From: Acidobacteriota bacterium
GTDB lineage: Bacteria > Acidobacteriota > Blastocatellia > Pyrinomonadales > Pyrinomonadaceae
Direction: 5' to 3'
DNA: 56,632 nt
Assembly (NCBI GenBank): GCA_029781855.1
Contig: JAKOVX010000072.1
Location: 1 to 56,632 of the forward strand
Shown here: positions 27,236 through 36,703 of the stretch, in pieces
Layout: every line of letters begins with the position of its first letter
Numbering within the stretch: position 1 is the stretch's first letter
The notes under the pieces: model-generated
Told to the model about the DNA's origin: nothing
Seen by the model: the letters and a program-made list of their open reading frames with translations, nothing else
Database searches by the model: none
Translations under genes and position numbers: made by a program

Positions 27236-28630
27236 CTAGTCTTCTGTTGCCGCGGCGTATCCTGCCTTTCTAAGTTTGTATCTCAATTGGTCTCGAGAGA
27301 TATCCAGCAATTTTGCGGCCCTCGTCAAGTTTCCCCCGGTTCGCTCATATGCCTGCTTGGAAAGCTCGAATTCTACGGTTTCAAGAGCGACTCCGTTCGG
27401 GGGCAGCACGAATGTTGCTGTCTCGCCGGAGCTTTCCGGCACACCCGAAAGCATATCGGCAGGAAGATGGGCTGACGTGACCATTTCGCCGTCCTCAAGG
27501 ATCGACGCACGCTCAATAACGTTTCGAAGCTCACGGACGTTTCCGCTCCAACGGTAATGCTTGAATATCCGGGACACTTCCGGCGTCAGGCCTTTGAGCT
27601 GTTTTCCGCGGCGTTTGACGTTCGCCCGGTCAATGTAATGTTGAGCCAGCAGCAAAACGTCATCACCGCGATCGCGAAGCGGCGGAATATCTACCTGAAT
27701 GATAGACAAACGAAAGAACAGATCCAGACGGAAATTGCCGGCCTCGCTTTCTTTTTTGAGGTCACGGTTCGAAGCGGCCACGATGCGGGCATTGAGCGGG
27801 ATGTCCTTGAGGCCTCCAACCCGCCGAAATGCTCCTTCCTCGAGTACCCGCAGAAGCTTTGCCTGCAAGGCGATCTCCATTTCTCCTATCTCGTCCAGAA
27901 ATATAGTTCCGCCGGTTGCCTGCTCGAAGAGGCCTTCCTTACGCTGCTTGGCATCCGTAAATGCACCTTTTTCGTAGCCGAACAACTCCGACTCGATCAG
28001 GTTTGCCGGAAGTGCCGCACAGTTTATCGCGAGGTACGGAGCCTCGACCCTCTCCGAAGCATAATGGATAGCTCGCGCGAAGAGGTCCTTGCCCGTTCCT
28101 GTCTCCCCGTTTAATAAGATCGACCCAACGTCAGAGACGGCCACGCGGCGGGCAAGTTCCATTGCCTCAGCCATAGCGGCGGACTCACCGATTATCTCGT
28201 CGAATTTGAACCCGCGTGCTTTTTCATCGCGGGCCTGTTTCACTTGCCGCCGCAGGTCGCGTGTTTCAAGCGCGTTGCGCAGGGTAACCCTAAGTTCTTC
28301 GAGCCTCACGGGCTTTCCGATGAAATCGTGAGCGCCGCCACGGAGAGCGGACACGGTGTTTCCAATGTCCACGTTGCCGGTTATCATCACCGCGATGGTA
28401 TCCGGATTCGACTCCTTGATCTCGGTTAGGACGTCGAGGCCTGAGCCATCAGGAAGATCGATGTCCAGGAGCATTACCGCGGGCTCCTCGTCGGCAAACA
28501 CTTTTCTTGCGGTTGCCACTGAATCCGCTTCAACCGTTTCGTAGTTCCACGACCGAAGCGCCTCGCCGAGCGCCATCCGGATGAAACGGTCGTCATCAAC
28601 GATCATTATCTTGCCAAGGGAATTTTTCAT
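27236..28630 (-). CDS. NtrC-family sigma-54 activator / response regulator
   Basis: A 464-residue regulator: receiver domain (IVDDDRFIR, phospho-Asp in [16 protein letters not shown]), AAA+ domain with Walker A GETGTGKD, Walker [13 protein letters not shown] and a sigma-54 contact loop, and a Fis-type HTH ([21 protein letters not shown]). The contact loop reads GAFTDA, not the canonical GAFTGA. It is the best candidate activator for the nine -24/-12 sites in the window. It precedes the hybrid kinase gene in an operon and lies divergent from a universal stress gene that has a strong -24/-12 site. Confidence 0.93.
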   Translation of the reverse strand: MKNSLGKIMIVDDDRFIRMALGEALRSWNYETVEADSVATARKVFADEEPAVMLLDIDLPDGSGLDVLTEIKESNPDTIAVMITGNVDIGNTVSALRGGAHDFIGKPVRLEELRVTLRNALETRDLRRQVKQARDEKARGFKFDEIIGESAAMAEAMELARRVAVSDVGSILLNGETGTGKDLFARAIHYASERVEAPYLAINCAALPANLIESELFGYEKGAFTDAKQRKEGLFEQATGGTIFLDEIGEMEIALQAKLLRVLEEGAFRRVGGLKDIPLNARIVAASNRDLKKESEAGNFRLDLFFRLSIIQVDIPPLRDRGDDVLLLAQHYIDRANVKRRGKQLKGLTPEVSRIFKHYRWSGNVRELRNVIERASILEDGEMVTSAHLPADMLSGVPESSGETATFVLPPNGVALETVEFELSKQAYERTGGNLTRAAKLLDISRDQLRYKLRKAGYAAATED

Positions 28631-28780
28631 GCCGTTCGATAAAAGACCAACTGCTATTGAGAAATTATTATAACCGCCAGAGCCGAAAAAATTAACATGT
28701 CCAGTGTGAAAAATTCCGCACCGAGGCCTTATTTACGGCTTAATTAGTTACTATTGGGACGAATTCTTTACGAATCGTCT

Positions 28781-28796
28781 TGGCACAGACGTTGCT
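28781..28796 (+). promoter_or_regulatory. Sigma-54-like promoter for the tandem universal stress gene
   Basis: TGGCACAGACGTTGCT matches TGGCACG-N4-TTGCW with one change (G to A) and GG-N10-GC spacing. The predicted start is near 28807, about 30 bases before the ATG. It lies in the divergent region next to the sigma-54 activator gene. Confidence 0.75.
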
Positions 28797-28836
28797 TCAC
28801 TAAAAGCGACCTTCGATCTTGAAGAGTCGATAAGTT

Positions 28837-29775
28837 ATGAAACTGCTGGTTGCCTATGATGGATCGCCGTGCTCTGAGTCCGCCCTGGACGACATTTCAA
28901 GAGCAGGACTTCCTATGTCGGGCGAGGCATTGGTGATCACTGTTGCCGAGGTTTGGCTGCCCCCGCCGAATGGCAAAGCTGCCGAGGATTCAACTCCGGG
29001 TTTCATCGAGGAAATTGTCCGCAAGCACCGTGAGAAAGGCGAACGCTGGTTGGTCCAGGCAGGTACAATGGTCAAGCACGCGCAAACGCGGCTGAAGAAT
29101 CTGTTGCCGGACTGGAAGATAGATTTTCAGTCGACGTACGGTTCGCCCGCGAACGAGATTCTCTCGAGATCGGAGTCATTCGACCCGGACCTGATCGTTG
29201 TCGGCTCTCACGGACATTCTCCGTTAGGACGGCTCATCCTGGGCAGTGTTTCAAGCAAGTTGCTCACCGAGTCGAAGTGCTCGGTGAGGGTCGCTCGCGG
29301 ACGGATCGATGTCGATCCCGGACCTGCAAGGCTCGTAATCGGTTTTGACGGATCCGACGGGGCCTTTAACGCCGTTGACGCGGTCGTTTCAAGGAATTGG
29401 CCGGAAAATTCCGAAGTTCTCCTCGCGGCGGCGACAGACTCGATCGTTCCGACCGCCATCGGCAGGTTTATTCCACCGGTCGCCAACTGGGCTGAGGACG
29501 AACTGAAGGCAGAATACGATTGGATGGCCACGCTTGCCCAAAAAGCAGTACATTCACTTACCGCAGCCGGGCTGAAGACGAAGGTGCGGATCGTCGAGGG
29601 TAATCCCAATCACATATTGATTCGCGAGGCTGAGCGATGGAACGCGGATTGTATTTTTGTTGGGGCGAATAAGTTCGGTAGTCGCGTCGAGCGGTTCTTG
29701 CTTGGAAGCACATCGGCGTCAGTTGCTGCTCACGCCCACTGTTCGGTTGAGGTGGTTCGAAAGAACACGAACTAG
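28837..29775 (+). CDS. Tandem universal stress protein (two UspA domains)
   Basis: A 312-residue protein with two Usp domains. The first (1 to about 150) starts MKLLVAYDGSPCSESALDDI and has the ATP motif VVGSHGHSPLGRLILGSVSS. The second (from about 165, LVIGFDGSDGAFNAVDAV) has the related FVGANKFGSRVERFLLGSTSAS, where the middle glycine region is altered. Such tandem proteins act in stress and growth-arrest responses. It is a single-gene unit, with a sigma-54-like promoter upstream and a terminator downstream. Confidence 0.92.
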   Translation: MKLLVAYDGSPCSESALDDISRAGLPMSGEALVITVAEVWLPPPNGKAAEDSTPGFIEEIVRKHREKGERWLVQAGTMVKHAQTRLKNLLPDWKIDFQSTYGSPANEILSRSESFDPDLIVVGSHGHSPLGRLILGSVSSKLLTESKCSVRVARGRIDVDPGPARLVIGFDGSDGAFNAVDAVVSRNWPENSEVLLAAATDSIVPTAIGRFIPPVANWAEDELKAEYDWMATLAQKAVHSLTAAGLKTKVRIVEGNPNHILIREAERWNADCIFVGANKFGSRVERFLLGSTSASVAAHAHCSVEVVRKNTN

Positions 29776-29798
29776 AACCGACGCATTTTATACAAAAA

Positions 29799-29822
29799 AA
29801 GGGGAGCCGTTCGGCTCCCCTT
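29799..29822. terminator. Bidirectional rho-independent terminator
   Basis: A 10-bp stem (AAGGGGAGCC/GGCTCCCCTT) with a GTTC loop is flanked by an A-run on one side and a T-rich stretch on the other. It lies between the convergent universal stress and TPR genes. Confidence 0.88.
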
Positions 29823-29858
29823 AATAATTGGATCGAATCGATCGGTTGACTCGGCGGT

Positions 29859-30572
29859 TCATTTGCTGCCGAGCTGTTGAATATCATCTCGAAGCTTGGC
29901 GATCGCCGTGTTCTTCGGGTCGGCATTCTCCAATTTCGAAAGCGTCAGCGCAGCTTTCGCCGAATCACCTTTCTTCGTGTACGCAACAGTCAGATTTTGA
30001 AGCGTTTGGATGTGATTCGGGTCCGTTTCGAGCGACTTGTTGAATTCCTGGATCGCCCGGTCGTAGTTCGGCGGATCGCGGAACACAAACGTCAACCCAA
30101 GATCCGTCCGGACGTTTACGTCATCGGCCTTTTTCGCAAGAGCGGCAACATACCATTTTTCGGCTTCCTCATAATGATTGCCGTCAAAGTTGGCGTTACC
30201 CAAATGCACGATGACCTCACGGTCGTCCGGCTTCAACTGATTGGCACGCTTCAGCAATGCGATCGCATCGTCAAAACGAGATATCTGGTAATACATATCT
30301 GCAGCAGCGACCTGTGCGTCAAAATCATCCGGGGATTGTTTTGCTTTATCGATGGCTGCCTGTACCTCTGGCTGCATGCCTCCGGTAGATCCCGGCGCAG
30401 CGCCCGTAGTACCGATATCGGGATGTCCCGGCGGTATGTTCGAGTTTAGTTTCATCGCGGCTGCCGGCGAACCATCGACTGCTCCTTTATTTACCGAGTT
30501 GGCAAACATGAAGCCGACGATCAGCCCGACCAGCAACCCTACAATTCCAAATAGAGAGTTTTCCTTGTTCAT
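29859..30572 (-). CDS. Membrane-anchored TPR protein of the cytochrome maturation operon
   Basis: A 237-residue protein. One N-terminal helix (SLFGIVGLLVGLIVGFMFANS) anchors it, then a proline/glycine-rich linker (NIPPGHPDIGTTG) leads to about four TPR units (residues 75-237). It starts 4 bases after the ccsA stop and ends the operon. The plan resembles CcmH/CycH-type TPR proteins that help apocytochrome handling, so a role in cytochrome c maturation is plausible. No CXXC thiol motif is present, so it is not a reductase itself. Confidence 0.75.
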   Translation of the reverse strand: MNKENSLFGIVGLLVGLIVGFMFANSVNKGAVDGSPAAAMKLNSNIPPGHPDIGTTGAAPGSTGGMQPEVQAAIDKAKQSPDDFDAQVAAADMYYQISRFDDAIALLKRANQLKPDDREVIVHLGNANFDGNHYEEAEKWYVAALAKKADDVNVRTDLGLTFVFRDPPNYDRAIQEFNKSLETDPNHIQTLQNLTVAYTKKGDSAKAALTLSKLENADPKNTAIAKLRDDIQQLGSK

Positions 30573-30576
30573 GGTT

Positions 30577-32199
30577 TTAGGCGTATGAATGCAGTCCCGG
30601 CAGCAGGTAACTGACGCCGAGATATGTGAATATTACAAACAGAAAGGCAACAACGGCAAAATATGCAGAGCGTCGTCCGCGCCATCCATACGCAATACGT
30701 GAGTGCAGGAATCCGGCGTAGGTGAGCCAGGCAACGAGAGCTCCGACCTCCTTGGCATCCCATCCCCAGTATCTTCCCCACGATTCGTTCGCCCAGACGG
30801 CACCCGTGATCAGAAGCAAAGCCAGACCAGCAAATGTCACGCCGGCGAGTTTGTACATAAGGCCGTCAAGTTTTTCGGCACTGGGGAGCAACGAGCGGAT
30901 CTTTTCGGTGTTGAACCCGAAGAGCACGACGAAGAACGTGCCGGTAAACGCCGTGATCAGAGCCGAAAGCTCAACCGGATTTGCATTCAGGCTGAGGTGC
31001 AGCGTCGATCCATTCTGCGTGATCCACTTGTTCGCCATGTCATACAACTGCTGGGGGGCCATCGCATTGATCTGCTGCTGGGGCATATCCTGCTGCTGAA
31101 GCATCCAGGCACCGAATGTCTGATACTGCGATGCACTGATATGTGCGACAACATTGCCTAGGTTCTTGAGTTGATAAACCAGCATTGCGACGCCGGCACC
31201 TTGCACCGCAAGGGCCGCATACAAGAATCGGTTGCCCCACGCACGTGCGTTCAGATCGTCCTTTGAGATATACATCCCGTGCCCGATCGCTGAGGCGACG
31301 AGCAAAGCCGCCGCAGCGACGATCAGCCATCCGACATAAGGTATGTCAGCTCTCAGTGCCAGCGACGCACGCGACGTGCCGGCAAAGACCGACGCGGTGT
31401 AGGTGCCGAATGTCGCTGGCGAGAACACACTGAACTTACTGATCGTCATGAACACGCCGATCGCGAATGCGCTTGTCCAGATCGACATCTTCTCGACCTT
31501 GAGGCCATCCTTCAGGAGATAGAGAACCGCAACCGCGAAGCATACTAGGGCGATACCATAACTGAGGCTTGCGATGCCGACGTGGATCGGACGCCAGTAA
31601 GAATCGAGCACCGGCGGCAGGTCAATAAGCTCGCTGCCAATAAATCTGGCAAGCACGAGGATGATCGAAGCCAGCGGAAGCGAGAGGGCGGCCACGACAC
31701 GAAAATGCTTTCGTCGCATTACGAGAAGCGTCGTTACACCGGCACCGAACGCAAATGCGAGGCTTAGATCATAGAGATTTGCGAATGGTACATATCGGAA
31801 GATCCATGGCATATCAGCAGGATTCGCTCCCTGGCTGTTGAATATGGCAAACTCCCGATCGTAAGCTGCCGCCCACCGAACTAGCCAACTCGACAGATTA
31901 AAGAAGACGCCGAGTGTCGCCGCCCAGACGCCGAGCTTCTCGGCAAATCGGAAAGGTGCGTAAAGATTTGTCAAATGAAAAACTGCTGCGATCAAATATG
32001 ATGCCAACGCGAGCATCATTAGTGCTCCGTCAGAAATAAAGTGCTGCCCACCGACATTGACCCGGATCAAGAGCAACGCAAATGATCCGCCGATTGCCAG
32101 TACGGCCGGTATATAAGTCATCCACATCGACGCGGACGACGAATTATCACTTTTCTCGGCCGATGCGATGATCGGCGTTTTCAAAACTTCTTGGTTCAT
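30577..32199 (-). CDS. ccsA: Cytochrome c maturation protein CcsA/ResC-type
   Basis: A 540-residue polytopic protein with about 13 hydrophobic segments. The C-terminal third carries the tryptophan-rich WWD haem-handling motif (WGRYWGWDAKEVGALVAW) of System II haem lyases. It is longer than a typical CcsA (about 300-400 residues) because of additional N-terminal helices and a large loop near residues 340-400 (rich in Q and M). With ResB it attaches haem to CxxCH apocytochromes on the periplasmic side. Its presence fits the many cytochromes in the following 13 kb. Operon order is resB, FG-GAP gene, ccsA, TPR gene. Confidence 0.9.
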   Translation of the reverse strand: MNQEVLKTPIIASAEKSDNSSSASMWMTYIPAVLAIGGSFALLLIRVNVGGQHFISDGALMMLALASYLIAAVFHLTNLYAPFRFAEKLGVWAATLGVFFNLSSWLVRWAAAYDREFAIFNSQGANPADMPWIFRYVPFANLYDLSLAFAFGAGVTTLLVMRRKHFRVVAALSLPLASIILVLARFIGSELIDLPPVLDSYWRPIHVGIASLSYGIALVCFAVAVLYLLKDGLKVEKMSIWTSAFAIGVFMTISKFSVFSPATFGTYTASVFAGTSRASLALRADIPYVGWLIVAAAALLVASAIGHGMYISKDDLNARAWGNRFLYAALAVQGAGVAMLVYQLKNLGNVVAHISASQYQTFGAWMLQQQDMPQQQINAMAPQQLYDMANKWITQNGSTLHLSLNANPVELSALITAFTGTFFVVLFGFNTEKIRSLLPSAEKLDGLMYKLAGVTFAGLALLLITGAVWANESWGRYWGWDAKEVGALVAWLTYAGFLHSRIAYGWRGRRSAYFAVVAFLFVIFTYLGVSYLLPGLHSYA

Positions 32200-32223
32200 A
32201 ATGTGTCCCCTAACAAATGAGGT

Positions 32224-32261
32224 CCGGGCCGCTTGCGCCGCTTTGGGGATCTGCGGCCCGG
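32224..32261. other. GC-rich inverted repeat between FG-GAP gene and ccsA
   Basis: CCGGGCCGC (32224-32232) and GCGGCCCGG (32253-32261) form a perfect 9-bp stem with a 20-base loop. No T-run follows on the minus strand, so it may be a partial terminator or mRNA processing structure before ccsA. Confidence 0.4.
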
Positions 32262-32277
32262 GTCTAGTTTAAAGTAC

Positions 32278-33741
32278 CTACCGAACAAATGAATTCGCAA
32301 CCGGTTTATCTGTCGCAATTCCGAAATTCATTACGCTCAGGCTTCCTGAACTGCTATTCCTGACGTACCAAACGCCATTTCGATAGACTGCCGGATCCGT
32401 CTTGCCGTCACCGTCAAAATCGGCTGGAACCAGTACATCCGAATCGAGGCCCCACGGATAGTATGCTGCCTGTGAATTCGAACTCTGTTTAACGTACCAC
32501 ACGCCGCCACGGAAAACGGCAACGTCGGTCTTTCCATCACCATCGTAGTCCGCCGGAACGAATTTGTCTGTTGCAATGCCCCAGTTTTCGTATCGAACGG
32601 TTCCGTTCGAACTCTGTAAGATGTACCAAATTGAATTCGAAGGCCGGAAAACCGCCGCGTCCAACTTACCGTCGCCGTCGAAATCACCCCGGACAGCTTT
32701 GTCACCCGTGGTTCCGAATGGAAGGTACGTGATATTGCCTCCAGGGTTGTTAAGTGACCCGCGATAATAGAAATAGCTCTGTGACCCGGATGCCGAATCA
32801 CGATAAACCGCCGGGTCAGCTTTGCCGTCGCCATCCCAGTCGCCTACTGCCACCGGATCGTCACCCGTTTGGCCAAAGATCTCGGTCCTTAGTGTATTAG
32901 TCGAACTCTGGAGAATGTAAAATGCGGCTACGTTCGCAGGGCCCTCTCGCCATACGGCGATGTCTGCTTTGTCGTCGCCGTCAAAATCGGCCGGCGTCAT
33001 CTTATCAGTTGCAGTACCCCACTTTACCGCGGTAAAGCCCGACGTGCTTCGGTTCAAATACCAGAACCCGTCGGACGCTCTGAAGACGCTCGGGTCTGCC
33101 CTACCGTCGCCATCAAAATCGGTGAAACCGTGATGGATCACTACTGCGACCTGCGGCTGCGAAACAGCGGTTGCGGTAATAGTCCGATCGCCTGATTCAT
33201 CGCCGCTATTGTCAGCTAACAACCCGGACGCGTAGAACGTTATTTGACCGACATTGGTCGCCGGTGCCGTCCAGTTAAAGCTCCACGAAGCTCCACTGCC
33301 TTGACCGGCAAATGTCCCGGTTGATGACTGTTCGACATAATTACGCGACCCGCCGTTGACCGTTATGGTTCGCAATCTAGTGGACGTGGACGTGGTCGCA
33401 AAGCTTCCTCCCGCAACATTAGTACTCGTAAGGGCCGTGATCATGAACCCCCACGCTTGCCGCGTTGCGTCCGTAGTGCTGAGCTGAACCTGCACCTGAT
33501 ATGTTTGGCCGGGTGTATAGTTTGCCGGTGCCACGATGACTGTCTGCCCGGCCCCTGAATTTTGCGAGTGGCAACTCGTACAGGTTGATTCATTCGGCGC
33601 TCCGGTCCTGGCGCTTGAGACGCCGCCTGACGAAGCCTGTGTCTTGGTGACTGTCGAATCTGAAAATATCAATACTGTTAATATCGCTATCGAAAATGAG
33701 ATCAAAACTGAAATTTTAAAAGTTCTAAGACCAAATAACAT
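32278..33741 (-). CDS. Secreted CxxCH/FG-GAP repeat protein
   Basis: A 487-residue exported protein. A signal peptide (SVLISFSIAILTVLIFSD) is followed by a Reeler/choice-of-anchor-V-like beta domain (residues about 35-195) that contains CTSCH, a possible single haem c site. The rest is seven or so FG-GAP/VCBS-type repeats (DFDGDGRADPSVFR, DWDGDGKADPAVYR and others), which form calcium-binding beta-propellers. It lies between resB and ccsA, an unusual place. The family and the CTSCH site suggest a surface cytochrome or haem-bound protein, but haem attachment is not shown. Confidence 0.8.
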   Translation of the reverse strand: MLFGLRTFKISVLISFSIAILTVLIFSDSTVTKTQASSGGVSSARTGAPNESTCTSCHSQNSGAGQTVIVAPANYTPGQTYQVQVQLSTTDATRQAWGFMITALTSTNVAGGSFATTSTSTRLRTITVNGGSRNYVEQSSTGTFAGQGSGASWSFNWTAPATNVGQITFYASGLLADNSGDESGDRTITATAVSQPQVAVVIHHGFTDFDGDGRADPSVFRASDGFWYLNRSTSGFTAVKWGTATDKMTPADFDGDDKADIAVWREGPANVAAFYILQSSTNTLRTEIFGQTGDDPVAVGDWDGDGKADPAVYRDSASGSQSYFYYRGSLNNPGGNITYLPFGTTGDKAVRGDFDGDGKLDAAVFRPSNSIWYILQSSNGTVRYENWGIATDKFVPADYDGDGKTDVAVFRGGVWYVKQSSNSQAAYYPWGLDSDVLVPADFDGDGKTDPAVYRNGVWYVRNSSSGSLSVMNFGIATDKPVANSFVR

Positions 33742-33764
33742 TTGCTAATCCTCCAAAAAAATAC

Positions 33765-35267
33765 TTATTGGTGCGGGATAGCCAATTCTCCTGTAAATCG
33801 TTTGAATTTTTCGTCAAACGCATTAATGCTTCGGTTAGTGTTGCCGCCCAGGACAACTTTCGACGTCTTTCCATCCGTATTCTCGATCGCTGCCCATACC
33901 CGTTGGTGGGAAAAGAAAAATACGGCGATCAACGTGAGACAAAGCAAAATAAAACCAATATACACAACCGTTGCGCCCGGATCTCTCTGGACCGAAAGGA
34001 TGTGCTGGTCAGCGACCTTTTCGAAATCTGCTAATTGAAATGTGTAACCGGCGACCGGCTTGCTTGCTATTGGAATATTCGCCATTTGCGGTCCAAAAGC
34101 ATAAGCAGTCTGCGAGGGGGTTCCAGGCTGCGACACTTGCAGCACAGCCGCCGGATTTGGGTAATTCGATGTGTCTTCGTCGGGATCTTCCTGTCCGATC
34201 TTAAAATCGCCTCGAAACTCTGCAAATTTGATCGTCGTGCCATCCGGTAGTTTCGTCGAGCCATCACGCGGGATCGTGACTTCCTGAACTTCGCCGCCAT
34301 TCGCAGGCTTTGCCTTCACGGTGATGGTTCGTGCCCGGCCGATGGGAATAAAGCTGGCTTGGAAGAAACGATAGCCGCGATAGTCGAACGGCCGGTTCAT
34401 TTGAACCATTGCATCGTGGGTGCCGGTCTCGTCGGTGATCGTAAACCTGGTTATCCAGTCGATCGTGTTCATTGCCGAAAGGCCGCCCTCTTTTTTGATC
34501 AGTTTCTGTTGCATATCGGTACTAGTGATCGTGAAGGGAACCTTGGCGGTCACTTGGTTTGTCTTGTCAACATCGACAACCGTTTCGTACATCAGATCTG
34601 TGGGCGTACCAAGTTTCACCGGCATCTGCCCGGTAGAGCCCATCTGGCCGGTCATAAATCCGCCAATGAAAATTGTCAGGAGTCCGACGTGAACCGCATA
34701 CGCTCCGAGGCGGTTCCAAGTGCCCGATTGGCCGAAAATATATGTAAAACCACCTTTCTCTTCCGTCTTGACATCGCGCCAGCCGGAACTCTTCATTGCG
34801 GAGGCGATCTTCGGGGCAAGCTCTTCGGCTGATCCTTCCATTTCAAGTGTCGCAGTCTGCTGCTGGTCGGTCAGCCATCGCACCGGCACACTGACCTTGC
34901 GTTTTGAAAAGAAGTTTCGCCAAGTCTTCGGAAACCGGTCGATCGACGCCAAAATGATGTTCAGCGATAGAACGGCCAACAATGTGTTGAAGTACCAGGA
35001 ATGGTAGATATCAAAGATCCCGAGCTTGCCATAAACAAGCCGTTGGGCCGGCGTCAACTGTTCAAAATACCGGCTAAAGCCGTCAACGCTCTGCTGCATC
35101 ACGATCATGCCGAGAAAACATGCCAGTCCGAGCAACACGATCAGCGTAACGCCGAACCGAACCGAGCAAAGCAATTTGAGAACTTGTGAAAATATTGATT
35201 CCGAGGACCGTTTTTTCGCAGTATTTGCTGCGGCGCCTTTTGTTACGATCTGTTCAATGGTAGACAT
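33765..35267 (-). CDS. resB: Cytochrome c maturation protein ResB/Ccs1
   Basis: About 500 residues. Three N-terminal membrane helices (FGVTLIVLLGLACFLGMIVM, TLLAVLSLNIILASI, AYAVHVGLLTIFIGGFM), a large periplasmic domain with DYRGYRFFQASF, and a last helix near residue 445 (VVYIGFILLCLTLIAVFFFSH) fit ResB, the partner of CcsA in System II. I chose ATG at 35267 because a longer start at 35300 lies almost at the predicted sigma-54 promoter. It is first in the maturation operon and divergent from the nine-heme cytochrome genes. Confidence 0.9.
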   Translation of the reverse strand: MSTIEQIVTKGAAANTAKKRSSESIFSQVLKLLCSVRFGVTLIVLLGLACFLGMIVMQQSVDGFSRYFEQLTPAQRLVYGKLGIFDIYHSWYFNTLLAVLSLNIILASIDRFPKTWRNFFSKRKVSVPVRWLTDQQQTATLEMEGSAEELAPKIASAMKSSGWRDVKTEEKGGFTYIFGQSGTWNRLGAYAVHVGLLTIFIGGFMTGQMGSTGQMPVKLGTPTDLMYETVVDVDKTNQVTAKVPFTITSTDMQQKLIKKEGGLSAMNTIDWITRFTITDETGTHDAMVQMNRPFDYRGYRFFQASFIPIGRARTITVKAKPANGGEVQEVTIPRDGSTKLPDGTTIKFAEFRGDFKIGQEDPDEDTSNYPNPAAVLQVSQPGTPSQTAYAFGPQMANIPIASKPVAGYTFQLADFEKVADQHILSVQRDPGATVVYIGFILLCLTLIAVFFFSHQRVWAAIENTDGKTSKVVLGGNTNRSINAFDEKFKRFTGELAIPHQ

Positions 35268-35295
35268 ATAAGAAATTACCCGTCGCTGGAAAGTT

Positions 35296-35311
35296 GGCAA
35301 TAGTTGTGCCC
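35296..35311 (-). promoter_or_regulatory. Sigma-54-like promoter for the resB-ccsA operon
   Basis: The minus strand reads GGGCACAACTATTGCC: GGCAC and TTGC are kept and GG-N10-GC spacing is correct, with changes at the edges. The predicted start is near 35285, about 18 bases before the ATG at 35267. Confidence 0.5.
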
Positions 35312-35470
35312 TGCATCACATTAATTCTGGGGAAAGGTGGATTACGCAGTAAAACAAGTACTTTGATAGAATTATAACAATAAAGTTCTATTCTTGCTCA
35401 GGCATTTTGTGCGGATAAATCCTCGTAGCACCGCGAAGTTATTCGCGAAACAGGCCGTCTCTACACCAAC

Positions 35471-35486
35471 TGTGATATTGGTCACT
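35471..35486. promoter_or_regulatory. Crp/Fnr-type operator near the nine-heme cytochrome genes
   Basis: TGTGATATTGGTCACT fits TGTGA-N6-TCACA with one edge change (inner form GTGAT-N4-GTCAC). It lies about 50-60 bases upstream of the chosen start of the nine-heme gene. Three similar sites occur near other electron-transfer genes. The nearby Crp/Fnr protein is the likely binder. Confidence 0.55.
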
Positions 35487-35532
35487 GATTTTATTTATGG
35501 TGTTGCTCAGGATGGAGAATAGGCAATTACCG

Positions 35533-36702
35533 ATGAAATTCAATTACCGATTTAAGACAGTAAGATCGCTCATCGTGGCGGCCGGTGTTTTGGCCGTCTT
35601 GGTCGGAGCTCAGTTTGTATTGTCTGGTTCGGTCAGAGCGAATCTCGAGAACGAGTCTCCTCCGCTGAAGGACTTCAAGTACACGGATTTTCCCCACAGC
35701 GCTAAGGCCCACCGGTTGGAATGCAGCACCTGTCATAAATTCCCATCGGACAACTGGAAAAAGGTGCGGCCCGAGGCAGACGCATTCCCGGATATTACCG
35801 ATTATCCGAAACATCAATCCTGCGTTAACTGTCATAAACAGGAATTTTTTAGGGGGGCACCGCCAAAGATCTGTTCGATATGTCACGTTAACCCTTCGCC
35901 GCGGGATAGCACCAGGCACCCTTATCCTAATCCGCGAGAGTTATTCGATCTCTCACCGAAAGGGAAAGTGGCTGAGTCCGATTTTCTGGTAGGATTTCCT
36001 CATACGACCCACGTTGACATCGTTTCGCAGCGTGGGCCAGCAGGCTCGGCATTTATTAATGCAGCATTTACCAGGCCGTCACGTCGTTTAGCCGGTGAAG
36101 AGAGCTGCTCTGTCTGTCACAAGACGATGATGCCGCAGGGCGACTCAAAGGACGAATATGTCACGCCGCCGCCGCCCAAACTGGGAGATGCTTTCTGGCT
36201 TAAGAAAGGGACGTTCAAAACAGCGCCGATCGGGCACACCACGTGTTTTACTTGTCACAATGCCGACAGCGGACTCACACCGGCCCCCAGCGACTGTGGG
36301 ACCTGCCACAAGTTGAAGCCGGACATGCCGCCGACCGATTTTGATGCGAAATTAGCGGACTCGATGAAGATCGATAACAAGGTGATGATGGACGCCTGGC
36401 GCAGACGTGAGTCTGCAGGTAAGTTTCAACACGAGTTCTTCGCACACGTTGATCTCGATTGCGCGACGTGTCACAACGTCACGGAAATGAAAACCGATGT
36501 GCCGCTGACACTACGCGTCAGTATCAATGGCTGCGCGACATGCCACGCGACACCAACGTCGAACGACGGTGGAGCGATCAACCTCGAAATAGATTCGCGA
36601 AAAGCGGATAAGTCGTTCACCTGTGTCAAGTGCCACTTAACCTACGGCAAGCTGCCGGTACCGGAATCACATACGAAGGCGGTGATTGCGGCGGGTAATT
36701 GA
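35533..36702 (+). CDS. Nine-heme periplasmic cytochrome c
   Basis: About 389 residues: a signal peptide (TVRSLIVAAGVLAVLVGAQFVLSG) and nine CxxCH motifs (CSTCH, CVNCH, CSICH, CSVCH, CFTCH, CGTCH, CATCH, CATCH, CVKCH), spread in c7/c3-like fashion with many extra His. No membrane anchor beyond the signal. It is likely a periplasmic electron carrier. Start choice is uncertain: in-frame ATGs at 35497 and 35512 lie upstream. It is followed one base later by a nine-heme lipoprotein gene, so the two act together. Confidence 0.88.
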   Translation: MKFNYRFKTVRSLIVAAGVLAVLVGAQFVLSGSVRANLENESPPLKDFKYTDFPHSAKAHRLECSTCHKFPSDNWKKVRPEADAFPDITDYPKHQSCVNCHKQEFFRGAPPKICSICHVNPSPRDSTRHPYPNPRELFDLSPKGKVAESDFLVGFPHTTHVDIVSQRGPAGSAFINAAFTRPSRRLAGEESCSVCHKTMMPQGDSKDEYVTPPPPKLGDAFWLKKGTFKTAPIGHTTCFTCHNADSGLTPAPSDCGTCHKLKPDMPPTDFDAKLADSMKIDNKVMMDAWRRRESAGKFQHEFFAHVDLDCATCHNVTEMKTDVPLTLRVSINGCATCHATPTSNDGGAINLEIDSRKADKSFTCVKCHLTYGKLPVPESHTKAVIAAGN

Positions 36703-36703
36703 G

